Assembly: GCA_963842455.1 (NCBI GenBank)
Contig: CAWJHE010000004.1
Span: 1-64,000 of the forward strand
Reading direction: 5' to 3'
Source of the DNA: CAWJHE01 sp963842455
GTDB lineage: Bacteria > Chloroflexota > Anaerolineae > Anaerolineales > UBA4823
DNA length: 64,000 nt
In this document: positions 8,233-16,194 of the stretch, one piece after another
How the letters are laid out: each line of letters starts with the position of its first letter
Position numbering within the stretch: position 1 is the first letter of the stretch
The notes under the pieces: model-generated
Databases searched by the model: none
What the model was told of the DNA's origin: nothing
The model's input: only the letters and a program-made list of their open reading frames with translations
Position numbers and translations under genes: made by a program

Positions 8233-8772
8233 ATGGCAATGACACTATCCAAACACCAAAGTGCAGCTCGTCCACTTGAAAATGATCCAGCCGCATTGGA
8301 GACCCTCTTCCATGCGAACTGGGAACGCGTCTGCCGCTTGCTTTACCGCTTAACCGGCGATTGGGATGAGGCTCAGGACCTGGCTTTAGAGACCTTTTTC
8401 CAGTTTCACCGCAATCCTCCTGGGGATGATACCAACCTGGAGGGCTGGCTATACCGGGTTGCCTGGCGGTTGGGTTTGAACGCCCTGCGCGCACAAAAAA
8501 GGCGACAGACTTACGAACAAGCCGCCGGACAACAAGTGATTGCTGAGAAAGGGCTCTCGCATAACCGGCAGCTCGAAGAACATATCCAACAGCAAATCGA
8601 AGTACGCAAAGCTCTGAGCATTCTACCGCCTCGTTCAGCCCAACTGCTCCTGCTGCGCTACTCCGGTTTTTCCTACGCCGAGATTGCTGCCATTATGGAA
8701 ATCGCCCCTACATCTATCGGCGCCTTATTGGCCCGTGCAGAGAAAGAATTTGAACAAGTATTTGAAGCATGA
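8233..8772 (+). CDS. ECF-type RNA polymerase sigma factor
   Basis: About 179 residues. Region 2 is seen in Leu-Tyr-Arg-Leu-Thr-Gly-Asp-Trp-Asp-Glu-Ala-Gln-Asp-Leu (about 40-55) and the Trp-Leu-Tyr-Arg-Val-Ala-Trp-Arg motif; region 4 is the C-terminal helix-turn-helix around Leu-Pro-Pro-Arg-Ser-Ala-Gln-Leu and Gly-Phe-Ser-Tyr-Ala-Glu-Ile-Ala. The start at 8233 is preferred over 8218 because it follows GAGG more suitably. The next gene, 11 bp on, encodes a zinc-finger anti-sigma protein, so this is a classical regulator pair; an ABC exporter follows a terminator. Confidence 0.9.
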   Translation: MAMTLSKHQSAARPLENDPAALETLFHANWERVCRLLYRLTGDWDEAQDLALETFFQFHRNPPGDDTNLEGWLYRVAWRLGLNALRAQKRRQTYEQAAGQQVIAEKGLSHNRQLEEHIQQQIEVRKALSILPPRSAQLLLLRYSGFSYAEIAAIMEIAPTSIGALLARAEKEFEQVFEA

Positions 8773-8783
8773 AGGAGTGAGCC

Positions 8784-9965
8784 ATGCATATTCTAGAAGG
8801 TGACATCAGGGCATATGTAGATCGAGAGCTGGAACCAGAAAAGGCTGCCAAGTTGGAATCACACCTGGCAGAATGCCCGCTTTGCCTGGAAAAATACCAG
8901 GCAATCCAAAGCAGGCAACAGCATTTATCCAATGTGTTTGAGGGCAAAAACATAACCGAGCCCAAGCTGCCCATACAAACACCTGTCGCATGGCGCACTT
9001 TGCAAAGCAAGATCAATGAAGATCAGAAGGAGAAAACTAACATGTGGAAGAACATGCAATCCAGAATACCCCGTCTGGCCTGGATGGCCATGGCGATTGT
9101 TTTAATCCTGGCAGTTTCCTTAACTTTTGCGCCGGTTAGAGCCATCGCCAATAACTTCCTGGGTTTATTCCGGGTCGAACAAATCCAGGTGGTTGAAGTG
9201 GACTACAGAAACCTGTCGAGCCAGTTAGGCGACTCGTCCCAAATCGAAAATTTCCTATCAGAAAATGTACAGGTTGCTGAAGGTGGTGATACTCAGGAAG
9301 TAGCCGATGCCCAGACTGCAGCCCAGATGACTGGCCTGGACGTGCGCGTGATCAGCGGTTTTGACGGTCCGGTAAAATTCCGCGTTCAGCCTGCGGCAAA
9401 AGCCGTTTTTAACATGGATTTAGAGCTGATAGAAGCTATTCTAAAAGATCTGAACCGCAGCGATATCCATCTTCCGGACTCTATAGATGGCGCCGTGGTT
9501 ACCGTTGAAATCCCAACTGCGGTCATCTCAAGCTATGGCGATTGTCCCGAACCGGATGAGGAAAGCGGAGCCGGCGCATATGATCCAGACGACCCGGATA
9601 GCTCCCGCATGGCAGATCGTCCCGATTGCATTGGCTTTCTGCAAGTGCCTGCGCCAACCATCAGCGCCCCGCCAGACCTGGATGTCAACCAGATTGGTCA
9701 GGCTTACCTGCAAATCCTGGGGATGAAACCTAAAGAAGCCCAAAAGTTTGCCCAAAATGTGGATTGGACCAGCACTTTTATCGTCCCAATCCCCAATTCG
9801 GGAACCGATTATATAGAAGTCTCGGTGGATGGCGTCAAAGGCACCTTGATTACCCACCATTCAGGCCAGTTTATCCTGATCTGGCTGAAGGATGGCATTT
9901 TACATGCCCTGAGCGGACCTGGGGCAAAAAACCGGGCTTTAGAATTAGCCAACGCTCTGCGCTAA
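8784..9965 (+). CDS. Membrane-anchored anti-sigma factor with ZAS zinc finger
   Basis: 393 residues. Residues 1-45 carry the His-x3-Cys-x2-Cys motif of ZAS anti-sigma factors (His-Leu-Ala-Glu-Cys-Pro-Leu-Cys), which binds the adjacent ECF factor. One membrane segment follows at about 97-120 (Met-Ala-Met-Ala-Ile-Val-Leu-Ile-Leu-Ala). The large C-terminal part, about 270 residues, would lie outside the cell and is the likely sensor; it has an Asp/Glu-rich loop near residue 255 with two cysteines. GGAGTGAG ribosome-binding site precedes the start. A strong terminator follows. Confidence 0.85.
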   Translation: MHILEGDIRAYVDRELEPEKAAKLESHLAECPLCLEKYQAIQSRQQHLSNVFEGKNITEPKLPIQTPVAWRTLQSKINEDQKEKTNMWKNMQSRIPRLAWMAMAIVLILAVSLTFAPVRAIANNFLGLFRVEQIQVVEVDYRNLSSQLGDSSQIENFLSENVQVAEGGDTQEVADAQTAAQMTGLDVRVISGFDGPVKFRVQPAAKAVFNMDLELIEAILKDLNRSDIHLPDSIDGAVVTVEIPTAVISSYGDCPEPDEESGAGAYDPDDPDSSRMADRPDCIGFLQVPAPTISAPPDLDVNQIGQAYLQILGMKPKEAQKFAQNVDWTSTFIVPIPNSGTDYIEVSVDGVKGTLITHHSGQFILIWLKDGILHALSGPGAKNRALELANALR

Positions 9966-9991
9966 AACCCGATCTGCTTTTTCTCTCATTT

Positions 9992-10031
9992 ACAGGTAGA
10001 CAGAACCCCCTGTCTACCTGTATACTTTTTC
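9992..10031 (+). terminator. Rho-independent terminator after the anti-sigma gene
   Basis: A perfect 12-bp stem, ACAGGTAGACAG with CTGTCTACCTGT, a 6-base loop, and a downstream ATACTTTTT run. Confidence 0.85.
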
Positions 10032-10070
10032 TTAAACAGAAAGAAGAAAGATCAGCATGGTGAATTTGGT

Positions 10071-10998
10071 ATGACAAATGCTAAATCTTTAGCTATCCAG
10101 ACCACTGGCTTACGCAAGGTTTTCGGAGAAAAAACGGCTGTCGAAAACCTGACTCTGGAGGTAGCCCGCGGGGAAGTATTCGGCTTTCTCGGGCCGAACG
10201 GCGCTGGAAAAACCACCTCGGTCAAGATGCTGCTCAACCTGATCACGCCCAGCGCCGGTGAAGGCAGCTGTTCTCGGGTACCCGCTAACCGATCCAGCTG
10301 CCCGCAGTAAAATTGGTTTCCTGCCCGAGCATTTTCGCTTTCACGATTGGCTGCAAGCGCGTGAGTTCCTGACTTTACATGCTGATCTCTACCACATGCC
10401 AAAAACCCAGGCGCGCAATCGGATCGAAGAATTGCTCGATTTGGTAGGTTTAATCCCGCACGCCGAGAAACGCCTGCGAGATTTCTCGAAAGGCATGCTG
10501 CAACGGGTGGGGTTGGCGCAAGCCTTGCTGAACCAGCCGGAACTGGTCATCTTAGATGAACCCACTTCGGGTCTCGATCCGGTAGGTCGTCGCCTGGTGC
10601 GCGATATCATCCGCCAGCTGAGCCAGGCAGGGACAACTGTTTTCTGAACTCGCATCTTGCTCAGCGAGGTGGAAATCACCTGCCACCGGGTAGCTTTTAT
10701 CAAGCATGGTGAAGTCGTGCTGACTGCCCCTTTGCACACCTTGATGGAAAAGGAGATCAGCGTACAGGTGCGGGCAAGCAATTTACTCGCCGACATGCTG
10801 CAGGGATTGACACGCTGGTGCCGGCAAATTCGGGTTGATGGAGAACATCTATCCTTTACCATCCAAGATGAAAGAGACCTGCCTGCCGTGCACCGTTACC
10901 TGGTGGAACAAGATGCACAGGTATATACTTTTCAGCCTCAGCAAATTTCTCTGGAAGAGCTATTTATCCAGATTGTGGGAACGGATGGCGGTTTATGA
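10071..10998 (+). pseudogene. ABC exporter ATP-binding subunit, broken by three indels
   Basis: Walker A (Gly-Pro-Asn-Gly-Ala-Gly-Lys-Thr-Thr), Q-loop region (Phe-Leu-Pro-Glu-His), signature (Phe-Ser-Lys-Gly-Met-Leu-Gln-Arg) and Walker B (Val-Ile-Leu-Asp-Glu-Pro-Thr-Ser-Gly-Leu-Asp) are all present, in about 309 reconstructed residues of the CcmA/NatA-like class. One extra G near 10263 shifts the frame; at 10645 a missing base and, twelve bases later, an extra T create an in-frame TGA between Thr-Val-Phe and Leu-Ser-Glu-Val-Glu. Restoring both gives the family-typical Phe-Leu-Asn-Ser-His-Leu-Leu-Ser. Stop overlaps the permease start (ATGA). Confidence 0.8.
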
Positions 10999-11870
10999 TC
11001 CATAATGAACAACTTCCAATGAGTGGAATTTTCACCATCGCCCACCTGACCTTCCAAGAAGCCGCTCGCAGAAAGATCCTGCTGGCTGCACTCCTATTGG
11101 GTATTCTTTTCTTAATCGTATTCGGCTTGGGCTTTCATTTCATCATGCTCGATTTTGAGGTGGGCACTGAGACATCCACCCTGGTAGAACTTAACGCTTT
11201 CCGCAACTTCATCTTAATGGCCGGCTTGTATGTGGTCAACTTCTTGACCGCTATCATGACCGTTCTGACATCAGTCGACACGGTCTCAGGCGAAATCAAT
11301 TCAGGTATTATCCAGACGGTGGTTTCCAAGCCTATCCGGCGCTGGGAGGTAATCGTGGGCAAGTGGCTGGGCTATGCAGGCATGCTCAGCTTGTATTTGC
11401 TTTTATTGGCGGGCGGAGTGATGGGTTTGATCTACTTCCGCAGCGGCTACTTGCCACCCAATCCTCTCGCCGGAATGGGGTTGATCTGGCTTAACGCCTT
11501 GATCCTGCTGTCGGTGTCCATCTTCGGCGGCACAGTATTTTCCACACTTGCTAATGGTGTCCTGGTTTTTGGGTTATACGGCGTGGCTTTTATCGGCGGC
11601 TGGATTGAAACCATCGGTGGATTTCTGCCAGACCAGGCTTCCAGCCAGACAGCAATCAATATTGGCATCGTCACCAGCCTGCTCTTGCCCAGCGAGGCTC
11701 TGTGGAAGCGCGCCGCTCACGAAATCCAATCTCCCCTGGCCGCCATTTTGGGCATCACCCCATTCTCAGCTGGCTCTTACCCCAGTAATATCATGATCTT
11801 TTATTCGATTGCTTACCTGGCGCTGGCCATCGGTCTGGCTATTTACCAGTTCAATCACCGAGATTTGTAA
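10995..11870 (+). CDS. ABC transporter permease (ABC-2 type)
   Basis: About 291 residues with six membrane segments, an N-terminal Thr-Phe-Gln-Glu-Ala-Ala-Arg-Arg-Lys segment before the first, and a cytosolic stretch Ser-Gly-Ile-Ile-Gln-Thr-Val-Val-Ser-Lys-Pro typical of ABC-2 permeases. The ATG at 10995 overlaps the ATPase stop; an alternative start is Met at 11028. The pair would form an exporter or membrane-remodelling complex of unknown substrate, possibly controlled by the sigma/anti-sigma pair upstream, although a terminator separates them. Confidence 0.8.
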   Translation: MIHNEQLPMSGIFTIAHLTFQEAARRKILLAALLLGILFLIVFGLGFHFIMLDFEVGTETSTLVELNAFRNFILMAGLYVVNFLTAIMTVLTSVDTVSGEINSGIIQTVVSKPIRRWEVIVGKWLGYAGMLSLYLLLLAGGVMGLIYFRSGYLPPNPLAGMGLIWLNALILLSVSIFGGTVFSTLANGVLVFGLYGVAFIGGWIETIGGFLPDQASSQTAINIGIVTSLLLPSEALWKRAAHEIQSPLAAILGITPFSAGSYPSNIMIFYSIAYLALAIGLAIYQFNHRDL

Positions 11871-11878
11871 AATTCCAT

Positions 11879-12133
11879 TTACGAGATGGTAAAAATGTAG
11901 AAAATGGCTACGTGCAGCACGCTGCTAACCCCAGCTGAAATCCAAAAAATGGGTTTACGGGTCTTATGGTGAAATAGCAGCATACCCGCTAACAGACCAA
12001 ACGCGCCGCCGAGCCAATTCAAAGTCAAGAGGGTGCGCTCCGGGATACGCCATTGGCGCGCCCGGGCGCGGAATTTATCTATCCCTACGATCAGGAAAGT
12101 CAGGATGCTCACAGCGATATAGAAAATCAACAT
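11879..12133 (-). CDS. DUF1294 small membrane protein
   Basis: 84 residues, two or three membrane segments, and the family signature Val-Gly-Ile-Asp-Lys-Phe-Arg-Ala followed by Trp-Arg-Ile-Pro-Glu-Arg-Thr-Leu-Leu and Gly-Gly-Ala-Phe-Gly. Function unknown. Convergent with the ABC permease and divergent from the CDP-alcohol phosphatidyltransferase gene, with a 94-bp A/T-rich intergenic region between the divergent starts. Confidence 0.85.
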   Translation of the reverse strand: MLIFYIAVSILTFLIVGIDKFRARARQWRIPERTLLTLNWLGGAFGLLAGMLLFHHKTRKPIFWISAGVSSVLHVAIFYIFTIS

Positions 12134-12162
12134 GCTTCACTCCTCTTGCACAAACCAAATAA

Positions 12163-12210
12163 TTTAGACAAATTTTATTTATCATATATTTAACATAATT
12201 ATTGTCTAAA
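12163..12210. promoter_or_regulatory. Spaced 9-bp inverted repeat in divergent promoter region
   Basis: TTTAGACAA at 12163-12171 and its reverse complement TTGTCTAAA at 12202-12210, separated by 30 very A/T-rich bases. A TACTAT box follows at 12215-12220, six or seven bases before the ATG at 12228. Fits an operator governing the cluster to the right, possibly by looping. Confidence 0.45.
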
Positions 12211-12227
12211 TATGGTACTATTCTCAA

Positions 12228-13376
12228 ATGGATTCGCAGCAAGAAGATCTCTTTACCCCTCTGCATAATTTACGCAAAGAATGGTCTTTTTTTGCCGCGC
12301 TGAGTATATTATACCTTTCGGCTGGCTTTGCACTTCTGGCATTGAGCTGGCAAGTACATTTTGCAGCCATCTGGGGACTGACAGGTGCAGTTACGCTAAT
12401 TTACCAACTATCGGTACTCTGGTCAGGGTTACCTCGCAACCATCGCCAGGGTGAGATCGATATCCTGCCAAGTCTGGGCTGGGGAAATTGCCTGACTTTG
12501 CTACGTGGCATATTAATTGCCGGGCTAGGTGGTTTTCTTTTCTTACCCGAACCAGAAGGCTGGCTAGCCTGGCTGCCAGGAATTTTCTACACCCTGGCAA
12601 TCGCCGCCGACTTCTTTGACGGCTACCTGGCTCGCATCACAAACCATGCCACTCGCCTGGGAGAAATCCTGGATATGAGCTTTGATGGACTGGGTATTCT
12701 GGCGGCTATCATCCTGGCTGTGCTATATGATCGACTGCCTAACTGGTACTTGATTGTAGCATTTGCTCGCTATGCCTTTGTTTTTGGGCTATGGCTGCGA
12801 ACGCGTCTTGGCAAAGTCAATTACGATCTTCCTCCCAGCATCCGCAGGCGTGCACTCGCCGGATTTCAAATGGGCTTTCTAGCGGTGATGCTATGGCCCT
12901 TATTTTCACCTCCTGGAACCCATGTCGCCGCCCTTTTGTTCGGTATTCCTATCTTACTGGGATTTCTTCAGGATTGGCTTTATGTGACTGGCTTCATTCA
13001 ATCAGGCGCCCTCCCTAAAAACCAATCGCTACAAAAGGTGATCCATTGGCTTCCATTACTTTTCCGCGCCGGCGTGGTTTCGCTTGGCGCTGCTCTTATC
13101 TTCCCCGACTTGGCAGTTCTTAACCAACTCTCCAGCTCCCAAGCCGCGCTGGTTCTCGCTGACCTGGCTGTTATCATCCTTTTGACAGCCGGCGTCACCA
13201 CACGCTCAGCAGCCATCGTCGGGCTGATTTTGCTGGGCTTTCACCAGCTTTTTGCCAGTCTCAGCCTCGCCCAAATCTCTCTGGCCTGCGGTTATGCCGT
13301 GATTCTCTTTTTAGGTGGTGGACCTTTTTCGTTATGGACGCCAGAGGAATACCTGGTCTTACCACCGCGCCGGTGA
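12228..13376 (+). CDS. CDP-alcohol phosphatidyltransferase family protein
   Basis: 382 residues, ten or so membrane segments. The complete CDP-alcohol signature is present: Asp128-x2-Asp131-Gly-x2-Ala-Arg136-x8-Gly145-x3-Asp149-x3-Asp153. Enzymes of this family move a phosphoalcohol from a CDP-linked donor, making phospholipid head groups. The protein is almost twice the usual length; the extra C-terminal membrane region (about 265-382) is unexplained. It opens the 12.2-20.2 kb cluster and is followed by a flippase-like gene, suggesting membrane-lipid linked chemistry. Confidence 0.85.
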   Translation: MDSQQEDLFTPLHNLRKEWSFFAALSILYLSAGFALLALSWQVHFAAIWGLTGAVTLIYQLSVLWSGLPRNHRQGEIDILPSLGWGNCLTLLRGILIAGLGGFLFLPEPEGWLAWLPGIFYTLAIAADFFDGYLARITNHATRLGEILDMSFDGLGILAAIILAVLYDRLPNWYLIVAFARYAFVFGLWLRTRLGKVNYDLPPSIRRRALAGFQMGFLAVMLWPLFSPPGTHVAALLFGIPILLGFLQDWLYVTGFIQSGALPKNQSLQKVIHWLPLLFRAGVVSLGAALIFPDLAVLNQLSSSQAALVLADLAVIILLTAGVTTRSAAIVGLILLGFHQLFASLSLAQISLACGYAVILFLGGGPFSLWTPEEYLVLPPRR

Positions 13377-13406
13377 AACTGCCATGCTCAAAGGGGAGCA
13401 AACATC

Positions 13407-14504
13407 ATGAAGACTGGCTGGAGAATTGGGATAATTTTCGGATTTGCGAGTGTCCTGCTCGTCTGGTGGACCGTTCAGCATATATCTCTTGAGGAAGTCT
13501 GGTTGTCGATCAGCCAGTTGAGCATTGGTCAAATTACTTCTCTGATACTGCTTAACCTCTTGATAATTTTGCTGTTTACAAGCCGCTGGTGGCTTATCCT
13601 AAAAGCATCTGGTTATGCCGTGCCTTACCTGAGTCTAACCGGTTATCGCCTGGCTTCGTTCGCAGTCAGCTACTTCACCCCAGGCACTCAATTTGGTGGC
13701 GAGCCGCTCCAGGTACATTTGCTGAGCAAGAAACATCATATCCCCTCAACCACCGCCCTGGCTTCTGTAGCCTTGGATAAGCTCTTAGAGTTAATTGCAA
13801 ATTTCTCCTTCCTCAGCCTGGGATTATGGCTTATCATCACCAATGGTCAAAAATTGACTGGATCATCTGCCCAAGGCTGGCTTTCTGGGATAAATGGCTT
13901 GCAAGCTGTTGCCTGGCTGAGCATCTTGATTAGCCTACCCTTGATCTATCTGTTTCTGCTATGGCGAGGCAGGTTCCCATTCGCCGAAATGAGCCGGCGA
14001 TTACCAACTCCCATTTTGCGAACCAGACTTTTCCACAACCTGCCAGCGTTCCTGGCTTCAACCGAAAGACAAATCTCCACCCTTTTCCGTCTCTCTCCGC
14101 GCACCATCTCACTCAGTGGCTTGTTATCGATAGTTATCTGGGTTCTGATGGGGTTTGAATTCTGGTTGATGATCCGTTTCCTTGGCAACAACCTGGGGCT
14201 CGTCCAGTTGATCACAGTATTAACCGCCGCTCGCCTGGCTTTTCTGATGCCTTTGCCAGGTGGCATCGGCGTTTTGGAAGCCAGCCAGGTTCTGGCTATG
14301 CAGGCTTTGGGGCTCAGCCCTGCTTTGGGCATCAGCATTAGTTTGCTAATCCGTACCCGCGATATGTCACTCGGCCTGGTAGGTCTGTGGCTTGGAGCAG
14401 TTTTGACCCCCCATAAGCCTTCAGTTGAGCAGGGAACTGAAGTGGCCGAAACTTTTCCTGGCACAACAGGATCATATCCAATACAATCTTTGAAGGAGGT
14501 GTAG
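13407..14504 (+). CDS. Flippase-like (LPG synthase N-terminal domain, UPF0104) membrane protein
   Basis: 365 residues with eight or so membrane segments. Phe-Thr-Pro-Gly-Thr-Gln-Phe-Gly-Gly-Glu-Pro at about 90-100 and Met-Pro-Leu-Pro-Gly-Gly-Ile-Gly-Val-Leu-Glu at about 286-296 are the two conserved loops of the lysylphosphatidylglycerol synthase transmembrane family, whose members move lipid-linked substrates. The aminoacyl-transferase domain of full MprF proteins is absent. GGGGAG ribosome-binding site upstream. Neighbours suggest movement of a lipid-linked product of this cluster. Confidence 0.8.
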   Translation: MKTGWRIGIIFGFASVLLVWWTVQHISLEEVWLSISQLSIGQITSLILLNLLIILLFTSRWWLILKASGYAVPYLSLTGYRLASFAVSYFTPGTQFGGEPLQVHLLSKKHHIPSTTALASVALDKLLELIANFSFLSLGLWLIITNGQKLTGSSAQGWLSGINGLQAVAWLSILISLPLIYLFLLWRGRFPFAEMSRRLPTPILRTRLFHNLPAFLASTERQISTLFRLSPRTISLSGLLSIVIWVLMGFEFWLMIRFLGNNLGLVQLITVLTAARLAFLMPLPGGIGVLEASQVLAMQALGLSPALGISISLLIRTRDMSLGLVGLWLGAVLTPHKPSVEQGTEVAETFPGTTGSYPIQSLKEV

Positions 14505-14505
14505 G

Positions 14506-14847
14506 ATGAATCTGAAATCTTAAACAATGGGGAATTGTCTTGTCTAACCCTGCTAACAGCCATTATCCATTTTTCACTTACTCTTCCCCGATCTTCTTTT
14601 TATCTTAAATGGGCAGGATTTTTAACCTTATTGGCAGCCTATATTTTACCAAACCAATACTTCCGGCAAAATCGCGCACTAATCCGCATTGCTTTCATGG
14701 CTTTTACAGCCATAACCATCCTGGCCTGGGTGGCTATCGGCGATAAGTCCTGGCCAGCAGGTATGCTGGGCTACTATCACCAAAGCCATCGAACTGGCAT
14801 TATTGGGTCTGCTATGGAGCGACCGCCGGTCATCAGGAGGGCATTAG
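14506..14847 (+). pseudogene. Small three-helix membrane protein, two frameshifts
   Basis: An ATG at 14506 follows a strong GGAGGT site but its frame stops after five codons. One base missing near 14516 would join it to an open frame with three hydrophobic segments (Leu-Thr-Ala-Ile-Ile-His, Phe-Leu-Thr-Leu-Leu-Ala-Ala-Tyr, Ala-Ile-Thr-Ile-Leu-Ala-Trp). An extra T near 14775 then shifts to a frame reading Gly-Tyr-Ile-Thr-Lys-Ala-Ile-Glu-Leu-Ala-Leu-Leu and a stop at 14845. Without these corrections it appears falsely fused to ribA. Similar small membrane proteins are common in Anaerolineae, as I recall; function unknown. Confidence 0.55.
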
Positions 14848-14849
14848 AA

Positions 14850-15494
14850 ATGAAAGAAATTAGCGTTGAACGAAAAGTCACTGCACGTATTCCTACCGAA
14901 GAGGCCGAATTTCGACTGGCCTTATACCATAACAACCAGGATGATAAAGAACACCTGGCGCTGATCCTGGGTGAACTCAGCAACCAGGAAAATGTGCTGG
15001 TAAGGGTGCATTCCGAATGCTTCACTGGCGATGTGCTTGGCTCTAGGCGCTGCGATTGCGGCGAACAATTGAAGACAGCCATGCAGATCATCGCCCAGGC
15101 TGGCAGCGGCGTCGTCCTATACCTGCGTCAGGAGGGCCGGGGCATCGGCTTGCTCAACAAACTGCATGCCTACAACCTGCAAGACCAGGGCTATGACACA
15201 GTCGAAGCCAACCTGCTCCTGGGGCATCAGGCTGACGAACGCGATTACACCATGGCAGCTTTAATCCTGGAAGACCTCGGGATACGCTCTATCCAGCTGA
15301 TTACCAACAACCCAACCAAAATCCAGCATTTGCAGGAATTGGGCGTTGATGTAACCCAGCGCGTCCCGCTTGAGCCCACCATCTATGAAGATAACGCTGC
15401 GTATTTGTTCACCAAGATGGTGCGCATGGATCATCTCTACCAGCTTGGACTTTCGCCCATCGGGGTCATGGCAGCCAGTCATGCAGATCATTGA
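14850..15494 (+). CDS. ribA: GTP cyclohydrolase II
   Basis: 214 residues starting at the ATG at 14850, after AGGAGG at 14835-14840. Zinc ligands Cys57, Cys68 and Cys70 (Cys-x10-Cys-x-Cys) and the catalytic Leu-Arg-Gln-Glu-Gly-Arg-Gly-Ile-Gly-Leu loop are intact. Tyr108 matches E. coli Tyr105, which is replaced in homologs that stop at the formamide stage, so full GTP cyclohydrolase II activity is expected: GTP to 2,5-diamino-6-ribosylamino-pyrimidinone phosphate, formate and pyrophosphate. No RibB domain is fused and ribE/ribH are absent here, so a role outside riboflavin is possible. Confidence 0.92.
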   Translation: MKEISVERKVTARIPTEEAEFRLALYHNNQDDKEHLALILGELSNQENVLVRVHSECFTGDVLGSRRCDCGEQLKTAMQIIAQAGSGVVLYLRQEGRGIGLLNKLHAYNLQDQGYDTVEANLLLGHQADERDYTMAALILEDLGIRSIQLITNNPTKIQHLQELGVDVTQRVPLEPTIYEDNAAYLFTKMVRMDHLYQLGLSPIGVMAASHADH

Positions 15495-16194
15495 GCAATG
15501 GCTGGAGCAATCTGCTGAGCATGTGCAGCAGATAGGTCGCCCGCTGGTCACGGTTAGTTACGCCCAGAGCCTGGACGGGAGCATCACCGCCAAACGCGGT
15601 CAGCCGCTTGCGCTGAGCGGAGCAGCCTCAAGCCGCTTCACCCACCAGCTCCGTTCTCTGCACGATGCCATCCTGGTCGGTGTGGGAACTGTGCTGGCAG
15701 ACGACCCCCTGCTAACGGTACGGCATGTACCGGGCAAGCATCCCCAACCGGTCATCCTGGACAGCCACCTGCGCACCCCGCTGCATGCCCGCCTGGTCGC
15801 CCAGCATCCTGGTCAGGTCTGGATAGCCGCCGCACAAACGGCTGAGCCAGAACGCATCCAGCGGTTGCAAGACGCCGGCGCCAGAGTGATCCTACTGCCA
15901 ACCGAACCGCAAAACAGGGTTTCCTTAAGCAAACTCCTGCAAAGCCTGGCTTCCCAGGGCATCCGTAGCTTAATGGTCGAAGGCGGCGCCCAGGTTATCA
16001 CCAGCTTTTACCAGCAAGGCCTGGCAGACCAGGTGGTTCTAACCCTGGCGCCAGTCTTCGTTGGTGGGTTACCGGCTGTTACCCCTCAACAGCCTTTGGG
16101 TGAAAATGCGGAACAACTACCTCGCCTGACCGAAAGCGGTTCACACTGGCTGGGAGAAGATCTGATCGTGTGGGGAAAGCTGCGTTACTCATGA
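15481..16194 (+). CDS. RibD C-terminal-type pyrimidine reductase
   Basis: 237 residues starting at ATG 15481, overlapping ribA by 14 bases. It matches the reductase half of RibD (Val-Ser-Tyr-Ala-Gln-Ser-Leu-Asp-Gly; Leu-Val-Gly-Val-Gly-Thr-Val-Leu-Ala-Asp-Asp-Pro; Met-Val-Glu-Gly-Gly-Ala near 165). The zinc deaminase half (His-Ala-Glu and Pro-Cys motifs) is missing. Such stand-alone enzymes reduce the ribose of the GTP cyclohydrolase II product to ribityl, using NADPH. Coupled to ribA by overlap and to the dehydrogenase gene by ATGA. Could instead act on a different pterin-like substrate. Confidence 0.85.
   Translation: MQIIEQWLEQSAEHVQQIGRPLVTVSYAQSLDGSITAKRGQPLALSGAASSRFTHQLRSLHDAILVGVGTVLADDPLLTVRHVPGKHPQPVILDSHLRTPLHARLVAQHPGQVWIAAAQTAEPERIQRLQDAGARVILLPTEPQNRVSLSKLLQSLASQGIRSLMVEGGAQVITSFYQQGLADQVVLTLAPVFVGGLPAVTPQQPLGENAEQLPRLTESGSHWLGEDLIVWGKLRYS

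Noticed and set aside
10645..10647. In-frame TGA as possible selenocysteine or recoded codon
   Set aside because: Neighbouring bases show two compensating indels; the family has Leu-Asn-Ser-His at this place and no Cys/Sec, and there is no SECIS-like element.
12075..12266. 63-codon minus-strand frame across the divergent promoter
   Set aside because: It would cover the promoter region and the start of the CDP-alcohol phosphatidyltransferase gene on the other strand and has no family features.
13946..14563. 205-codon minus-strand frame opposite the flippase-like gene
   Set aside because: Antisense shadow; composition rich in Arg/Ser/Pro and no motif, while the plus strand encodes a clear membrane family.
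14535..15494. RibA with N-terminal membrane domain
   Set aside because: The hydrophobic part belongs to a separate upstream gene; AGGAGG and an ATG at 14850 mark the true ribA start and a one-base shift creates the false fusion.
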